Below are positions 1 to 6,116 of a stretch of DNA of 11,321 nt, piece after piece; the first letter of the stretch is position 1; each line of letters opens with the position of its first letter. The stretch comes from an uncultured Acetatifactor sp. (lineage in GTDB: Bacteria > Bacillota > Clostridia > Lachnospirales > Lachnospiraceae): positions 1-11,321 of the forward strand of contig CAJUTJ010000017.1 in the NCBI GenBank assembly GCA_910589655.1, in the 5' to 3' direction. Made by a program: the position numbers and the translations under genes. The notes beneath the pieces are model-generated. The model saw only the letters and a list, made by a program, of their open reading frames with translations, had not been told where the DNA came from and searched no databases.

Positions 1-7
1 ATACATT

Positions 8-107
8 GGCGCAGAATGATTATTTCATATGCAAGGCGGAGGAATGAGGCGTAGCGGTGGCTACGTCGATTGACGACAACGAAGCAGATGAAAAATCAGA
101 CAAGCCA
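8..107. repeat. Structured repeat at left edge, GCGCAGAA...CAAGCCA type
   Basis: The block opens with GGCGCAGAAT (8-17) and closes with CAAGCCA (101-107). Between them, GATTATTTCATATGC (18-32) pairs imperfectly with GCAGATGAAAAATC (84-97). Nested inside are a perfect hairpin, CGTAGC (50-55) with GCTACG (60-65), and a short GTCG/CGAC stem just after it. The same two end blocks, GCGCAGAA and CAAGCCA separated by a hairpin, occur in the opposite orientation at the right edge of the window, so this looks like one repeat family. The stem sequence differs between the two copies while pairing is kept. I associate this kind of sequence with Lachnospiraceae intergenic repeats, but that is memory, not a search. 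The rest of 1-226 has only small inverted repeats, such as GGAATT/AATTCC near 174-188. Confidence 0.5.
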
Positions 108-226
108 AGGTGTCAGTTAATTAATATTCGTTGTACTAGATACTTATGAAAGACCAGTCTGTATTCAGTGGCAGGAATTATAAATTCCAAACTACAGAAC
201 GCATAAGTTGTTCTGGCTCATATGAT

Positions 227-255
227 TTGTTTAAAGCACATTTTATATTTAGACT
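227..255 (+). promoter_or_regulatory. Probable sigma-A promoter of the hydrolase gene
   Basis: TTGTTT (227-232) and TAGACT (250-255) are separated by 17 bases. This places a start point about 45 bases before the ATG at 308. Both boxes are imperfect, but the surrounding sequence is AT-rich and no better pair is seen in the gap. Confidence 0.35.
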
Positions 256-307
256 TTATGCACAGGGAACACTTTTCCGAAAAGGGAGTTAAATTATTGG
301 AGGCAGG

Positions 308-949
308 ATGAAAAAAATTTTTATACATGGTTCAGGACATAAATCGGCAAGTTGGAATGAAACAATCAAATATATGGAATGCTGCCAAGATATATTATGC
401 CCTGATTTATCATCAATTCTTAACGGAAAAGAGGCAGACTATTATAATCTGTATTCTTCATTTACGGAATATTGCGGTAAAATTGACGGGCAAATTAGTT
501 TGTGCGGTATTTCATTAGGGGGCATTTTGGCATTGAATTATGCCTTAGACTTTCCCGGCAAAGTAAGATCATTAGTTTTGATCGGGACACCACATAAGAT
601 TCCTAAAGTAATGTTCAGCATTCAGAATATAATATTCCGTTTTATTCCTAAATCAATATTTGAAAATATGGCATTTGGCAAAAAAGACACTTTCATTCTA
701 GGCAATTCTATGAAAAAATTGGATTTCAGTAATAGAGTGCAGAAGCTTAATTGTCCGACTCTGATCATTTGCGGGGAAAAAGATAGTGCAAACATGAAAT
801 CCGCGCATTATTTCACTGAAAATATAAAAAACGCAAAAGAAGAAATAATCGAAAATACCGGACATGTTGTAAATGAAGAAAACCCGAAGGCTTTAGCAAA
901 AATATTGGATGCATTTTACTATGAAAGTCCTGCATCTTACCTGAGGTAA
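308..949 (+). CDS. Small alpha/beta hydrolase, C-terminus inside a repeat
   Basis: This is a 213-residue single-domain alpha/beta hydrolase fold protein, probably a cytoplasmic serine esterase or lipase-like enzyme of unknown substrate. An HGSG oxyanion-type loop lies at 7-10. The nucleophile elbow GISLGG puts Ser69 as the nucleophile, Asp159 lies in GEKD, and His186 lies in TGHVV, so the triad is complete and correctly ordered. No signal peptide is visible. The ATG at 308 follows GGAGG (299-303). The cap region between the elbow and Asp159 is short, and the protein is somewhat smaller than usual for the fold. Base composition differs from the neighbours: 601-660 has 15 G/C in 60 bases, against 30 in 60 for 7441-7500 in glnS, which suggests acquisition by transfer. 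Residues 204-213 and the stop codon are encoded by the structured repeat starting at 916, so the original end was probably replaced. Substrate cannot be inferred. Confidence 0.85.
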   Translation: MKKIFIHGSGHKSASWNETIKYMECCQDILCPDLSSILNGKEADYYNLYSSFTEYCGKIDGQISLCGISLGGILALNYALDFPGKVRSLVLIGTPHKIPKVMFSIQNIIFRFIPKSIFENMAFGKKDTFILGNSMKKLDFSNRVQKLNCPTLIICGEKDSANMKSAHYFTENIKNAKEEIIENTGHVVNEENPKALAKILDAFYYESPASYLR

Positions 950-1043
950 CCGCGAGGCGTTTCGTGCTCCCTTGCACGAAATCCCGAGACTGCTGTGCGC
1001 CAAACCCGCTGTCCTTGCGGGTTTGTGTGCATCTTCATAGTAA
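916..1043 (-). repeat. Structured repeat, copy C (inverted relative to the others)
   Basis: The ends are perfect 10-base inverted repeats, TTACTATGAA (916-925) and TTCATAGTAA (1034-1043). Read on the minus strand, the interior shows the family order: TGCACA, then hairpin 1 (CAAACCCGC 1001-1009 with GCGGGTTTG 1017-1025, 9 perfect pairs), then GCGCA and CTCGGG, then hairpin 2 (TTTCGTGC 960-967 with GCACGAAA 974-981, 8 perfect pairs), then CGCCTCGCGG (complement of 950-959). The same order of blocks occurs at 2057-2196, 6151-6291 and 6292-6431. Either hairpin could also act as a weak terminator for the hydrolase gene, but neither is followed by a clear T run. Confidence 0.7.
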
Positions 1044-1089
1044 CCCCTCATACTTTCTTGCATGGTGGTGCATGAGGGTTTACTATGAA
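1034..1089. repeat. Long hairpin sharing an arm with repeat copy C
   Basis: TTCATAGTAACCCCTCAT (1034-1051) pairs with ATGAGGGTTTACTATGAA (1072-1089) with 17 of 18 positions complementary, around a 20-base loop. The first ten bases of the left arm are also the right end of repeat copy C, so that arm can pair either with 916-925 or with 1080-1089. An equivalent side hairpin stands beside the copies at 2057-2196 and 6151-6291. Confidence 0.65.
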
Positions 1090-1094
1090 ACTAA

Positions 1095-1181
1095 ATAGCG
1101 ATTGTGCGTTTTGACTGCGGACATGGCATCCACATAGAAAAACCCAATGAGTTTATAGATTGTCTGGCAAAATTGGTATAA
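1095..1181 (+). pseudogene. C-terminal remnant of a second alpha/beta hydrolase
   Basis: The open frame from 1095 to the TAA at 1179-1181 encodes 28 residues that include FDCGHGIHIEKPNEF followed by a short helix-like tail. This is the typical end of an alpha/beta hydrolase: the catalytic His in GHGIH, then EKP and a terminal helix. There is no start codon and no ribosome binding site, and an in-frame TAA (1092-1094) lies directly upstream, where the hairpin at 1034-1089 ends. The remnant differs from the end of the hydrolase at 308-949, which already has its own triad His, so it comes from a different gene. I infer that the body of this gene was lost when repeat sequence arrived. The family call rests on the short motif only. 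Confidence 0.6.
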
Positions 1182-1208
1182 GGGACATCGGGAAAAGGGG
1201 GCAGTACA

Positions 1209-1853
1209 ATGAATCGGTTCAAAATCATCGGTTATTACATAAGCGAAGTGATTGAAATGCCCGACTATTTAAAGGGACTCGGGAAACGGATGCTATCCGT
1301 CAGCAGCTGTCTGGGGGAGAACCATCCGAAATTGGAATGCTGTTTTGTAGATGGGTGGAGCAAAGGGGAAAAGCAGGCTTATCAAAAAAGAATGAAATTA
1401 AATGACGGGCAGTTTAAGGATTATGTCGAAACGGTGGGCAGGCTGTTTGGTTCCCGGCGGCTTGACAGTGACGGGAGGTTTTTGAGGGTATCTGATGCCG
1501 AGGATTTCTATAGAAATTTCTGCGGTGCGGTTCCCTGCCGCCTAGTGGGCATTTCTACGATACCGGAGTATTTTGAAATTCTGGAGGCTGAACTGGCAGA
1601 CGGATATGGCAGCAGAATGCCTGAAGGAGAACCGGATGAAAACCCGCCGGCCGGATGTGATATTTTAGGGTGGGATATAGGGGGATTTCATTCTTTTCTT
1701 TGCAATTCTTTGCAGGCAGAATTGCCGGAGGCTATGTTTAATGAGCTTGGGCTGCTTAAAAACGAGTTTGGTGAAGTGGCCGATTTTGCCCGGAGGATCC
1801 AAGGGAAAGGGGAGCCGGTGGAATGGATTCCCTGCAGGTACACGTTCCGATAA
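1209..1853 (+). CDS. Hypothetical protein, 214 residues
   Basis: I do not recognise a family. The protein is soluble-looking, with no signal peptide or membrane segment. It has several cysteines (residues 34, 44, 45, 105, 110, 150, 165, 209) without zinc-site spacing. The C-terminal part is the most distinctive: CDILGWDIGGFHSFLCN (150-166), then an amphipathic helix, then a WIPCRY end. Aromatic- and Gly/Asp-rich stretches of this type occur in immunity-like and other small accessory proteins, but that is a weak impression. The ATG at 1209 follows the purine-rich AAAAGGGGG (1193-1201); an alternative ATG at 1257 (Met17) has a poorer upstream site. The gene stands alone between repeat-rich gaps, a position typical of accessory genes. 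Confidence 0.7.
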   Translation: MNRFKIIGYYISEVIEMPDYLKGLGKRMLSVSSCLGENHPKLECCFVDGWSKGEKQAYQKRMKLNDGQFKDYVETVGRLFGSRRLDSDGRFLRVSDAEDFYRNFCGAVPCRLVGISTIPEYFEILEAELADGYGSRMPEGEPDENPPAGCDILGWDIGGFHSFLCNSLQAELPEAMFNELGLLKNEFGEVADFARRIQGKGEPVEWIPCRYTFR

Positions 1854-1872
1854 CAGTCCAGACATACCATTC

Positions 1873-1950
1873 ATAAGTTGCCGGAATGTACACTTTTACC
1901 AATAACCAAGTAATATTACCGGCAGCTTATTTCATGTCGGGCGTTCGCCC
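1873..1950. repeat. Two consecutive hairpins after the hypothetical gene
   Basis: ATAAGTTGCCGG (1873-1884) pairs with CCGGCAGCTTAT (1919-1930) over 12 positions including one T-G wobble, around a 34-base loop. Directly after it, GGGCG (1939-1943) pairs with CGCCC (1946-1950) around TT. The first lies 20 bases after the stop of the 1209-1853 gene and could help end transcription, but there is no T run after it. I see no coding sequence here. Confidence 0.45.
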
Positions 1951-1971
1951 TGTGGAAGCGATTGTGCATGG

Positions 1972-2068
1972 CTGAACTGTGACACGTTCCAATAGATATC
2001 TGCCGAAAAGTATTGCATGTTTCAGACAAAACGTGTAAGATTTTGATAGAATATTGGTAACAGTTCAG
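1972..2068. repeat. Inverted repeat block flanking repeat copy D
   Basis: CTGAACTGTGAC (1972-1983) is the inverted partner of GTAACAGTTCAG (2057-2068), with 11 of 12 positions matching. Inside these arms lies a second inverted pair, ACACGTT (1982-1988) and AACGTGT (2030-2036). The block shares its right arm with repeat copy D, so several arms of the same type lie in a row and could pair in more than one way. The interior shows no recognisable gene and does not obviously resemble the core of copies A-D. Confidence 0.4.
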
Positions 2069-2196
2069 AAAAAGCACTGAACCGTTACAAGAATGCACAC
2101 TAAACGCGGAAAGAATGCGATTGGCGCCTGCATGTCTCGCAAAATCGCATAGGGACGCGATTTTGACTTCGCAGGAAGGGCTGTCTGAACTGTTAC
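2057..2196 (+). repeat. Structured repeat, copy D
   Basis: The 140-base element is bounded by perfect 12-base inverted repeats, GTAACAGTTCAG (2057-2068) and CTGAACTGTTAC (2185-2196). A third arm, CTGAACCGTTAC (2077-2088), lets the left arm form a local hairpin instead. The interior follows the family order: TGCACA (2094-2099), hairpin 1 (AAACGC 2102-2107 with GCGATT 2117-2122, one mismatch), GCGC and GTCTCG, then hairpin 2 (CAAAATCGC 2140-2148 with GCGATTTTG 2157-2165, 9 perfect pairs), then CTTCGCAGG. Hairpin 2 differs in sequence from copy C but keeps its pairing. The element sits directly upstream of the probable purine-gene promoter and may supply part of its -35 box. Confidence 0.7.
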
Positions 2197-2221
2197 GAAT
2201 ATTGTTTCATATTCCTATAAG
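2193..2221 (+). promoter_or_regulatory. Probable promoter of the purine genes
   Basis: TTACGA (2193-2198) and TATAAG (2216-2221) are 17 bases apart. The -10 box is good (5 of 6) and the -35 is weak (3 of 6). The -35 overlaps the right end of repeat copy D. The implied start point gives a leader of about 80 bases before the ATG at 2308. Confidence 0.4.
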
Positions 2222-2223
2222 AC

Positions 2224-2264
2224 TTCCGGAACGGGAATTCATGTACCGGAGAACCGTTTCGGAA
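2224..2264 (+). promoter_or_regulatory. Leader hairpin upstream of the purO-like gene
   Basis: TTCCGGAACGG (2224-2234) pairs with CCGTTTCGGAA (2254-2264) with 10 of 11 positions complementary and a 19-base loop. It lies just after the predicted transcription start. It is not followed by a T run, so it does not look like a simple attenuator, and I see no purine or PRPP riboswitch pattern. It could stabilise the mRNA or bind a protein. Confidence 0.4.
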
Positions 2265-2307
2265 CGGGGCAAATTGTAATCATGCAATCGAAAACGGAGG
2301 AAAAAGT

Positions 2308-3015
2308 ATGTTATCACTGGAACAAGAATTAAAGAATAATACGTATCCCGGAAGAGGAATCGTCATAGGACGCTCTGCCGACGGAAAGCAGGCGGTTACG
2401 GCTTATTTTATCATGGGCAGAAGCACAAACAGCCGCAACCGTATCTTTGTGACGGAAGGTGAGGGGATCCGCACGGAGGCGTTTGATCTCTCTAAGCTGG
2501 AAGACCCCAGTCTGGTGATTTATGCACCGGTGCGGGTGCTGGGAAACAAGACTATTGTCACCAACGGAGACCAGACAGATACCATTTATGAAGGCATGGA
2601 CAGTCAGCTGACCTTTGAACAGTCCCTCCGCTGTAGGGAATTTGAGCCGGACGGTCCCAATTACACACCCCGCATTTCCGGTATCATGCATATCGAAGGC
2701 GGAAATTACAATTTTGCAATGTCTATTTTAAAGAGCAATAACGGAGATCCCTCCTCCTGTATCCGCAATACCTTTGCCTATGAAAATCCCAAGGCGGGTG
2801 AAGGACGGTTTCTGCATACCTATATGCATGACGGGAATCCCCTTCCCAGCTTCCAAGGGGAGCCGAAGGAGGTTGCCATCGACAAAGAGATCGACGCATT
2901 CACCGAAATGCTCTGGAACAGCCTCAACGAAGAAAACAAAGTATCCTTGTTCGTCAGATACATTGACATTGAAACCGGAAAATACGAAACCAGAATTATA
3001 AACAAAAACCAATAA
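2308..3015 (+). CDS. purO: PurO-like IMP cyclohydrolase
   Basis: This cytoplasmic enzyme is predicted to close the ring of FAICAR to give IMP, the last step of de novo purine synthesis. The 235-residue protein matches the archaeal PurO pattern in order: YPGRGIVIGRS near 13-23, a MGRSTNSRNR block (36-45) corresponding to the SSRSFPNR region, a strand leading to NGDQTDTI (86-93), and EPDGPNYTPRI (113-123). PurO is an NTN-hydrolase-type fold unrelated to the cyclohydrolase domain of PurH. The protein is somewhat longer than archaeal PurO, about 200 residues, with an extra C-terminal segment. The start has a clear GGAGG (2296-2300) seven bases before the ATG. The next gene encodes the preceding step of the pathway, which strongly supports the assignment. 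Confidence 0.85.
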   Translation: MLSLEQELKNNTYPGRGIVIGRSADGKQAVTAYFIMGRSTNSRNRIFVTEGEGIRTEAFDLSKLEDPSLVIYAPVRVLGNKTIVTNGDQTDTIYEGMDSQLTFEQSLRCREFEPDGPNYTPRISGIMHIEGGNYNFAMSILKSNNGDPSSCIRNTFAYENPKAGEGRFLHTYMHDGNPLPSFQGEPKEVAIDKEIDAFTEMLWNSLNEENKVSLFVRYIDIETGKYETRIINKNQ

Positions 3016-3024
3016 AATATTTGA

Positions 3025-3125
3025 AGCGGAACTGGAATAGAAAAAAACAGCTCCGGAACGAAAGCCCCGGAAGGAAATTTCCTTCCCTGAGATGGGGCTG
3101 TAGAGAAGGAGCGGAACTGGAATAG
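3025..3125. repeat. 16-base direct repeat around a perfect palindrome
   Basis: AGCGGAACTGGAATAG occurs at 3025-3040 and again at 3110-3125, 85 bases apart. The second copy ends inside the ribosome binding site of the next gene. Between the copies is the perfect palindrome GGAAGGAAATTTCCTTCC (3069-3086), extended by AGCCCC (3063-3068) and GGGGCT (3094-3099). It may be an inserted hairpin element with a duplicated target, or an intergenic mRNA structure that adjusts expression between the two purine genes. There is no T run, so it is not a typical terminator. Confidence 0.5.
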
Positions 3126-3134
3126 GAGATAAAA

Positions 3135-4313
3135 ATGAAAGAGATTGAATTGAAGTACGGATGTAACCCCAACCAAAAGCCTTCCCGCATTTTTATGGAG
3201 GACGGAAGGGAGCTGCCCGTTACCGTGTTGAATGGCAGGCCCGGATATATTAATTTTCTGGATGCTTTTAACGGCTGGCAGCTGGTAAAGGAATTAAAGG
3301 AGGCCACGGGTCTTCCCGCAGCGGCTTCCTTTAAGCATGTATCCCCCGCGGGGGCGGCGGTAGGGCTTCCCATGGACGATACACTGGCTAAGATTTACTG
3401 GGTGGATGATCTGGGTGAGCTTTCTCCCCTTGCCTGCGCTTATGCGAGAGCCAGAGGGGCGGACAGAATGTCTTCTTTCGGCGATTTTATAGCTCTGTCG
3501 GATGTCTGTGATAAGGATACCGCCAAGCTGATTAAGAGAGAGGTATCCGACGGCGTCATTGCCCCCGGTTATACCGATGAGGCGATGGCATTGTTAAAAG
3601 GGAAAAAGAACGGCAATTACAACGTGATCCAAATTGACCCTTCCTATGCGCCCGCCGAAATCGAGCGGAAGCAGGTCTACGGAATCACTTTTGAGCAAGG
3701 CAGAAACGAGCTGGACATTAACGGAGATCTCCTTTCCAATATAGTGACAGAAAATAAGGACATTCCGGAAGAAGCGCTGATTGATATGAAGATAGCGTTG
3801 ATAACTTTAAAATATACACAGTCAAATTCCGTTTGCTATGTAAAGGGCGGGCAGGCAATCGGCATCGGCGCCGGACAGCAGTCCCGTATTCACTGTACCA
3901 GACTGGCGGGCCAGAAGGCGGATAATTGGTTCCTGCGCCAGTCCCCTCAGGTTATGAATCTCCAATTTGTAGAGGGTCTGGGCAGAGCGGACAGGGACAA
4001 CGCTATTGACGTTTATATAGGGGATGAGTATATGGATGTACTGGCGGAGGGCGTCTGGGAGAGAAGCTTCAAAGAAAAGCCCCCCGTGTTCACGCGGGAG
4101 GAAAAGCGCGCATGGCTTGATAAAATGCAGAATGTGACTCTGGGGAGCGATGCCTTTTTCCCCTTCTCCGACAATATTGAGAGAGCCCATAAGAGCGGTG
4201 TAAAATATATTGCACAGCCAGGGGGATCCGTGCGGGATGATGCGGTGATAGAGTGCTGCGACAAGTACCGTATGGTGATGGCATTTACAGGAATCAGGCT
4301 GTTCCATCATTGA
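3135..4313 (+). CDS. purH: Stand-alone AICAR formyltransferase
   Basis: The protein transfers a formyl group from 10-formyl-tetrahydrofolate to AICAR, giving FAICAR. It is 392 residues long and corresponds only to the C-terminal transformylase part of bacterial PurH; the N-terminal cyclohydrolase domain is absent. Visible motifs in order are KYGCNPNQKP (7-16), SFKHVSPAGAAVG (65-77) with the catalytic Lys67-His68 pair, SSFGDFIALSD (113-123), GQQSRIHCTRLAGQKAD (247-263), and the hallmark end from SDAFFPF (338-344) through QPGGSVRDD (361-369) to FTGIRLFHH (384-392). The start follows AGGAG (3124-3128). The missing cyclohydrolase is supplied by the PurO-like gene just upstream, so the two genes replace one bifunctional PurH. 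The family call is firm; the symbol is used for the transformylase activity only. Confidence 0.92.
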   Translation: MKEIELKYGCNPNQKPSRIFMEDGRELPVTVLNGRPGYINFLDAFNGWQLVKELKEATGLPAAASFKHVSPAGAAVGLPMDDTLAKIYWVDDLGELSPLACAYARARGADRMSSFGDFIALSDVCDKDTAKLIKREVSDGVIAPGYTDEAMALLKGKKNGNYNVIQIDPSYAPAEIERKQVYGITFEQGRNELDINGDLLSNIVTENKDIPEEALIDMKIALITLKYTQSNSVCYVKGGQAIGIGAGQQSRIHCTRLAGQKADNWFLRQSPQVMNLQFVEGLGRADRDNAIDVYIGDEYMDVLAEGVWERSFKEKPPVFTREEKRAWLDKMQNVTLGSDAFFPFSDNIERAHKSGVKYIAQPGGSVRDDAVIECCDKYRMVMAFTGIRLFHH

Positions 4314-4450
4314 CGGTTTCCGGATTACAGTGTTTTTAAAAACGGTAAAGGGACGGTTTGCCGGACATTTCTTATCGGGAGGTTCTCCGTGGAATTTTGT
4401 GTTGCAGTAAGACTGCCGTATTGAGACTGGTATATGAGGAAGGTTTGCAG

Positions 4451-5977
4451 ATGAAGCTTACGGATCTGGAACAATTTAATCGGATAATGATTCAATGCCA
4501 CGACAATCCGGATGCAGATACCATTGCATCCGGATATGGCCTGTACTGTTATTTTCGAAGCAAGGGAAGAGCGGTAAGGCTGGTATACAGCGGCAGGAAT
4601 CAGATTCAAAAATCAAATTTAAAGCTCATGGTGGAAAAGCTGGAGCTTCCGGTGGAATATATCTCCACAAGGCAGGCCGCCGCATTAGAGCCGCAGGAAC
4701 TGCTGATTACGGTGGACTGCCAGTATGGCGCCGGGAATGTGACAAAGCTGGCGGCAGAACGGATCGCTACAATCGATCATCATCAAGTGGAAACTGAGAT
4801 CACGGAATGGTCGGAGATTCGACCGGAGCTGGGCAGCTGTTCAACTTTGGTATGGAAGCTGCTGGCAGAAGAGGGCTTTGAAATCGACGGCCAAAGCGGG
4901 CTTGGCACGGCACTGTATTACGGACTGTATTCCGATACCAATCAGTTCTCGGAGCTGCATAATCCGCTGGATATGGATATGATTGATGCGCTTCCGGTGG
5001 ATAACGGTCTGATTACATTGTTTCGAAATTCCAATATTTCGCTGAAAGAATTGGAGATTGCGGGCATTGCGCTGATTCGCTACAGCTATAATGACGACTA
5101 TGAGTTTGCGGTTATAAAATCACAGCCCTGTGATCCTAACATTCTGGGATTGATCAGCGACTTCCTGCTGCAGGTGGATGCAGTGAAGACTTGTGTGGTA
5201 TTTAACGAGGCGGATGACGGATATAAGTTCTCGGTGCGAAGCTGCATCAGAGAGGTAAACGCCAGTGAACTGGCCGCATATCTGGCGGAGGATATGGGTT
5301 CCGGAGGCGGGCATTACGAGAAGGCGGGAGGCTTTATCAGCCTGCGCCGTTATGAGGAAAAGTTTCCCACAATGCATACGGAGGGCTATTTTAACAATCG
5401 TATGACGGAATACTTTGACAGCTTCCAAGTGATTTATGCCGAGAATTATGACGTTGACATAAGCTCCATGAAGCCCTATTTGAAACGCAAAATCCCCGTG
5501 GGATATGTGAAGGCAGAGGAGATCCTGCCGGTGGGAACTCCTATTACCGTCCGCACCTTGGAGGGGGATATTGATTTGACGGTAGAGGAGAATCTGTACA
5601 TTATGATTGGTATCAAAGGAGAAATATACCCTAACCGCCGTGAGAAATTTATGGAATCGTATCGGACGATTGAACAGTCGTATAACGAATTGGAAACACT
5701 GGGCGTCACAGAATATGTGCCCACAATCAAAAACAGGGAAAACGGAAAAAACCTGCTCTTGACCGATTATGCAAAAGTCTGTATTCCTACCGGAGAAGTA
5801 CATATTTATGCAAAACCTTTGGAGAAGGGCGTGAAGATTTTCACCGCTTGGGATAAGAGTAAATATATGCTGGGCAGGCCGGGGGATTATCTGGCGGTCC
5901 GGTGTGATGATCCCCATGACATATATGTGGTGGAACGGGATCTTTTCTTAAAAAGCTATGATAAAATGCAGCTATAA
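4451..5977 (+). CDS. DHH-family phosphoesterase with long C-terminal extension
   Basis: This predicted cytoplasmic metal-dependent phosphoesterase of the DHH/DHHA1 group is probably a nanoRNase, cyclic-dinucleotide or other small-phosphodiester hydrolase. From the ATG at 4451 it has 508 residues. Metal-site motifs are CHDNPDADTIASG (16-28), TVDC (87-90), IDHH (108-111) and YSDTNQF (160-166). The DHHA1 signature is GSGGGHYEKAGG (283-294). Residues about 340-508 are an extra module not found in ordinary DhhP or NrnA proteins, with two similar halves ending in EKFMESY (398-404) and DLFLKSY (497-503). An upstream in-frame ATG at 4358 lacks a ribosome binding site, whereas 4451 follows GAGGAAGG (4436-4443), so I chose 4451. 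The gene starts 137 bases after the purine pair and may be expressed separately. The exact substrate is unknown. Confidence 0.85.
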   Translation: MKLTDLEQFNRIMIQCHDNPDADTIASGYGLYCYFRSKGRAVRLVYSGRNQIQKSNLKLMVEKLELPVEYISTRQAAALEPQELLITVDCQYGAGNVTKLAAERIATIDHHQVETEITEWSEIRPELGSCSTLVWKLLAEEGFEIDGQSGLGTALYYGLYSDTNQFSELHNPLDMDMIDALPVDNGLITLFRNSNISLKELEIAGIALIRYSYNDDYEFAVIKSQPCDPNILGLISDFLLQVDAVKTCVVFNEADDGYKFSVRSCIREVNASELAAYLAEDMGSGGGHYEKAGGFISLRRYEEKFPTMHTEGYFNNRMTEYFDSFQVIYAENYDVDISSMKPYLKRKIPVGYVKAEEILPVGTPITVRTLEGDIDLTVEENLYIMIGIKGEIYPNRREKFMESYRTIEQSYNELETLGVTEYVPTIKNRENGKNLLLTDYAKVCIPTGEVHIYAKPLEKGVKIFTAWDKSKYMLGRPGDYLAVRCDDPHDIYVVERDLFLKSYDKMQL

Positions 5978-6038
5978 TACTATTGCTTTTATCTATTGAC
6001 CGTATATCCAACGTAATAGATGTTTGACAGAAGTTAAC

Positions 6039-6095
6039 GCTTGTGCCATTAATCCATGGTGAGCAACCTCCCACGGTTTAGTGGCACAAGCTTTT
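6039..6095 (+). terminator. Long terminator-like hairpin
   Basis: GCTTGTGCCA (6039-6048) pairs perfectly with TGGCACAAGC (6082-6091), followed by TTTTCTGCATTTT. The stem continues inward with mismatches (TAA with TTA, CC with GG, TGG with CCA) to an 11-base loop, so nearly the whole segment folds. It lies about 60 bases after the DHH gene and can end its transcript. The T run is short, so efficiency is uncertain. A consensus TTGACA (6024-6029) just before it lacks a good -10 box. Confidence 0.5.
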
Positions 6096-6116
6096 CTGCA
6101 TTTTGTGTGCACTTTT

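Noticed and set aside
3..149. Frame open on both sides of TGA at 45-47, resembling a selenocysteine read-through or the end of an upstream gene
   Set aside because: The segment falls in a structured repeat, there is no recognisable protein family, and the short open stretches can be explained by chance. The 14 codons before the TGA may be the end of a gene outside the window but cannot be supported.
4358..4450. Longer N-terminus for the DHH protein starting at 4358
   Set aside because: No ribosome binding site precedes that ATG, the extra 31 residues do not fit the family, and a good GAGGAAGG site precedes the ATG at 4451.
5120..5917. Long minus-strand open frame opposite the DHH gene, and similar antisense frames elsewhere
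   Set aside because: These are codon-bias shadows of clear coding genes, with no ribosome binding sites or family motifs.
6024..6053. TTGACA promoter box after the DHH gene
   Set aside because: The expected -10 position reads CATTAA, and the site overlaps a terminator-like hairpin.
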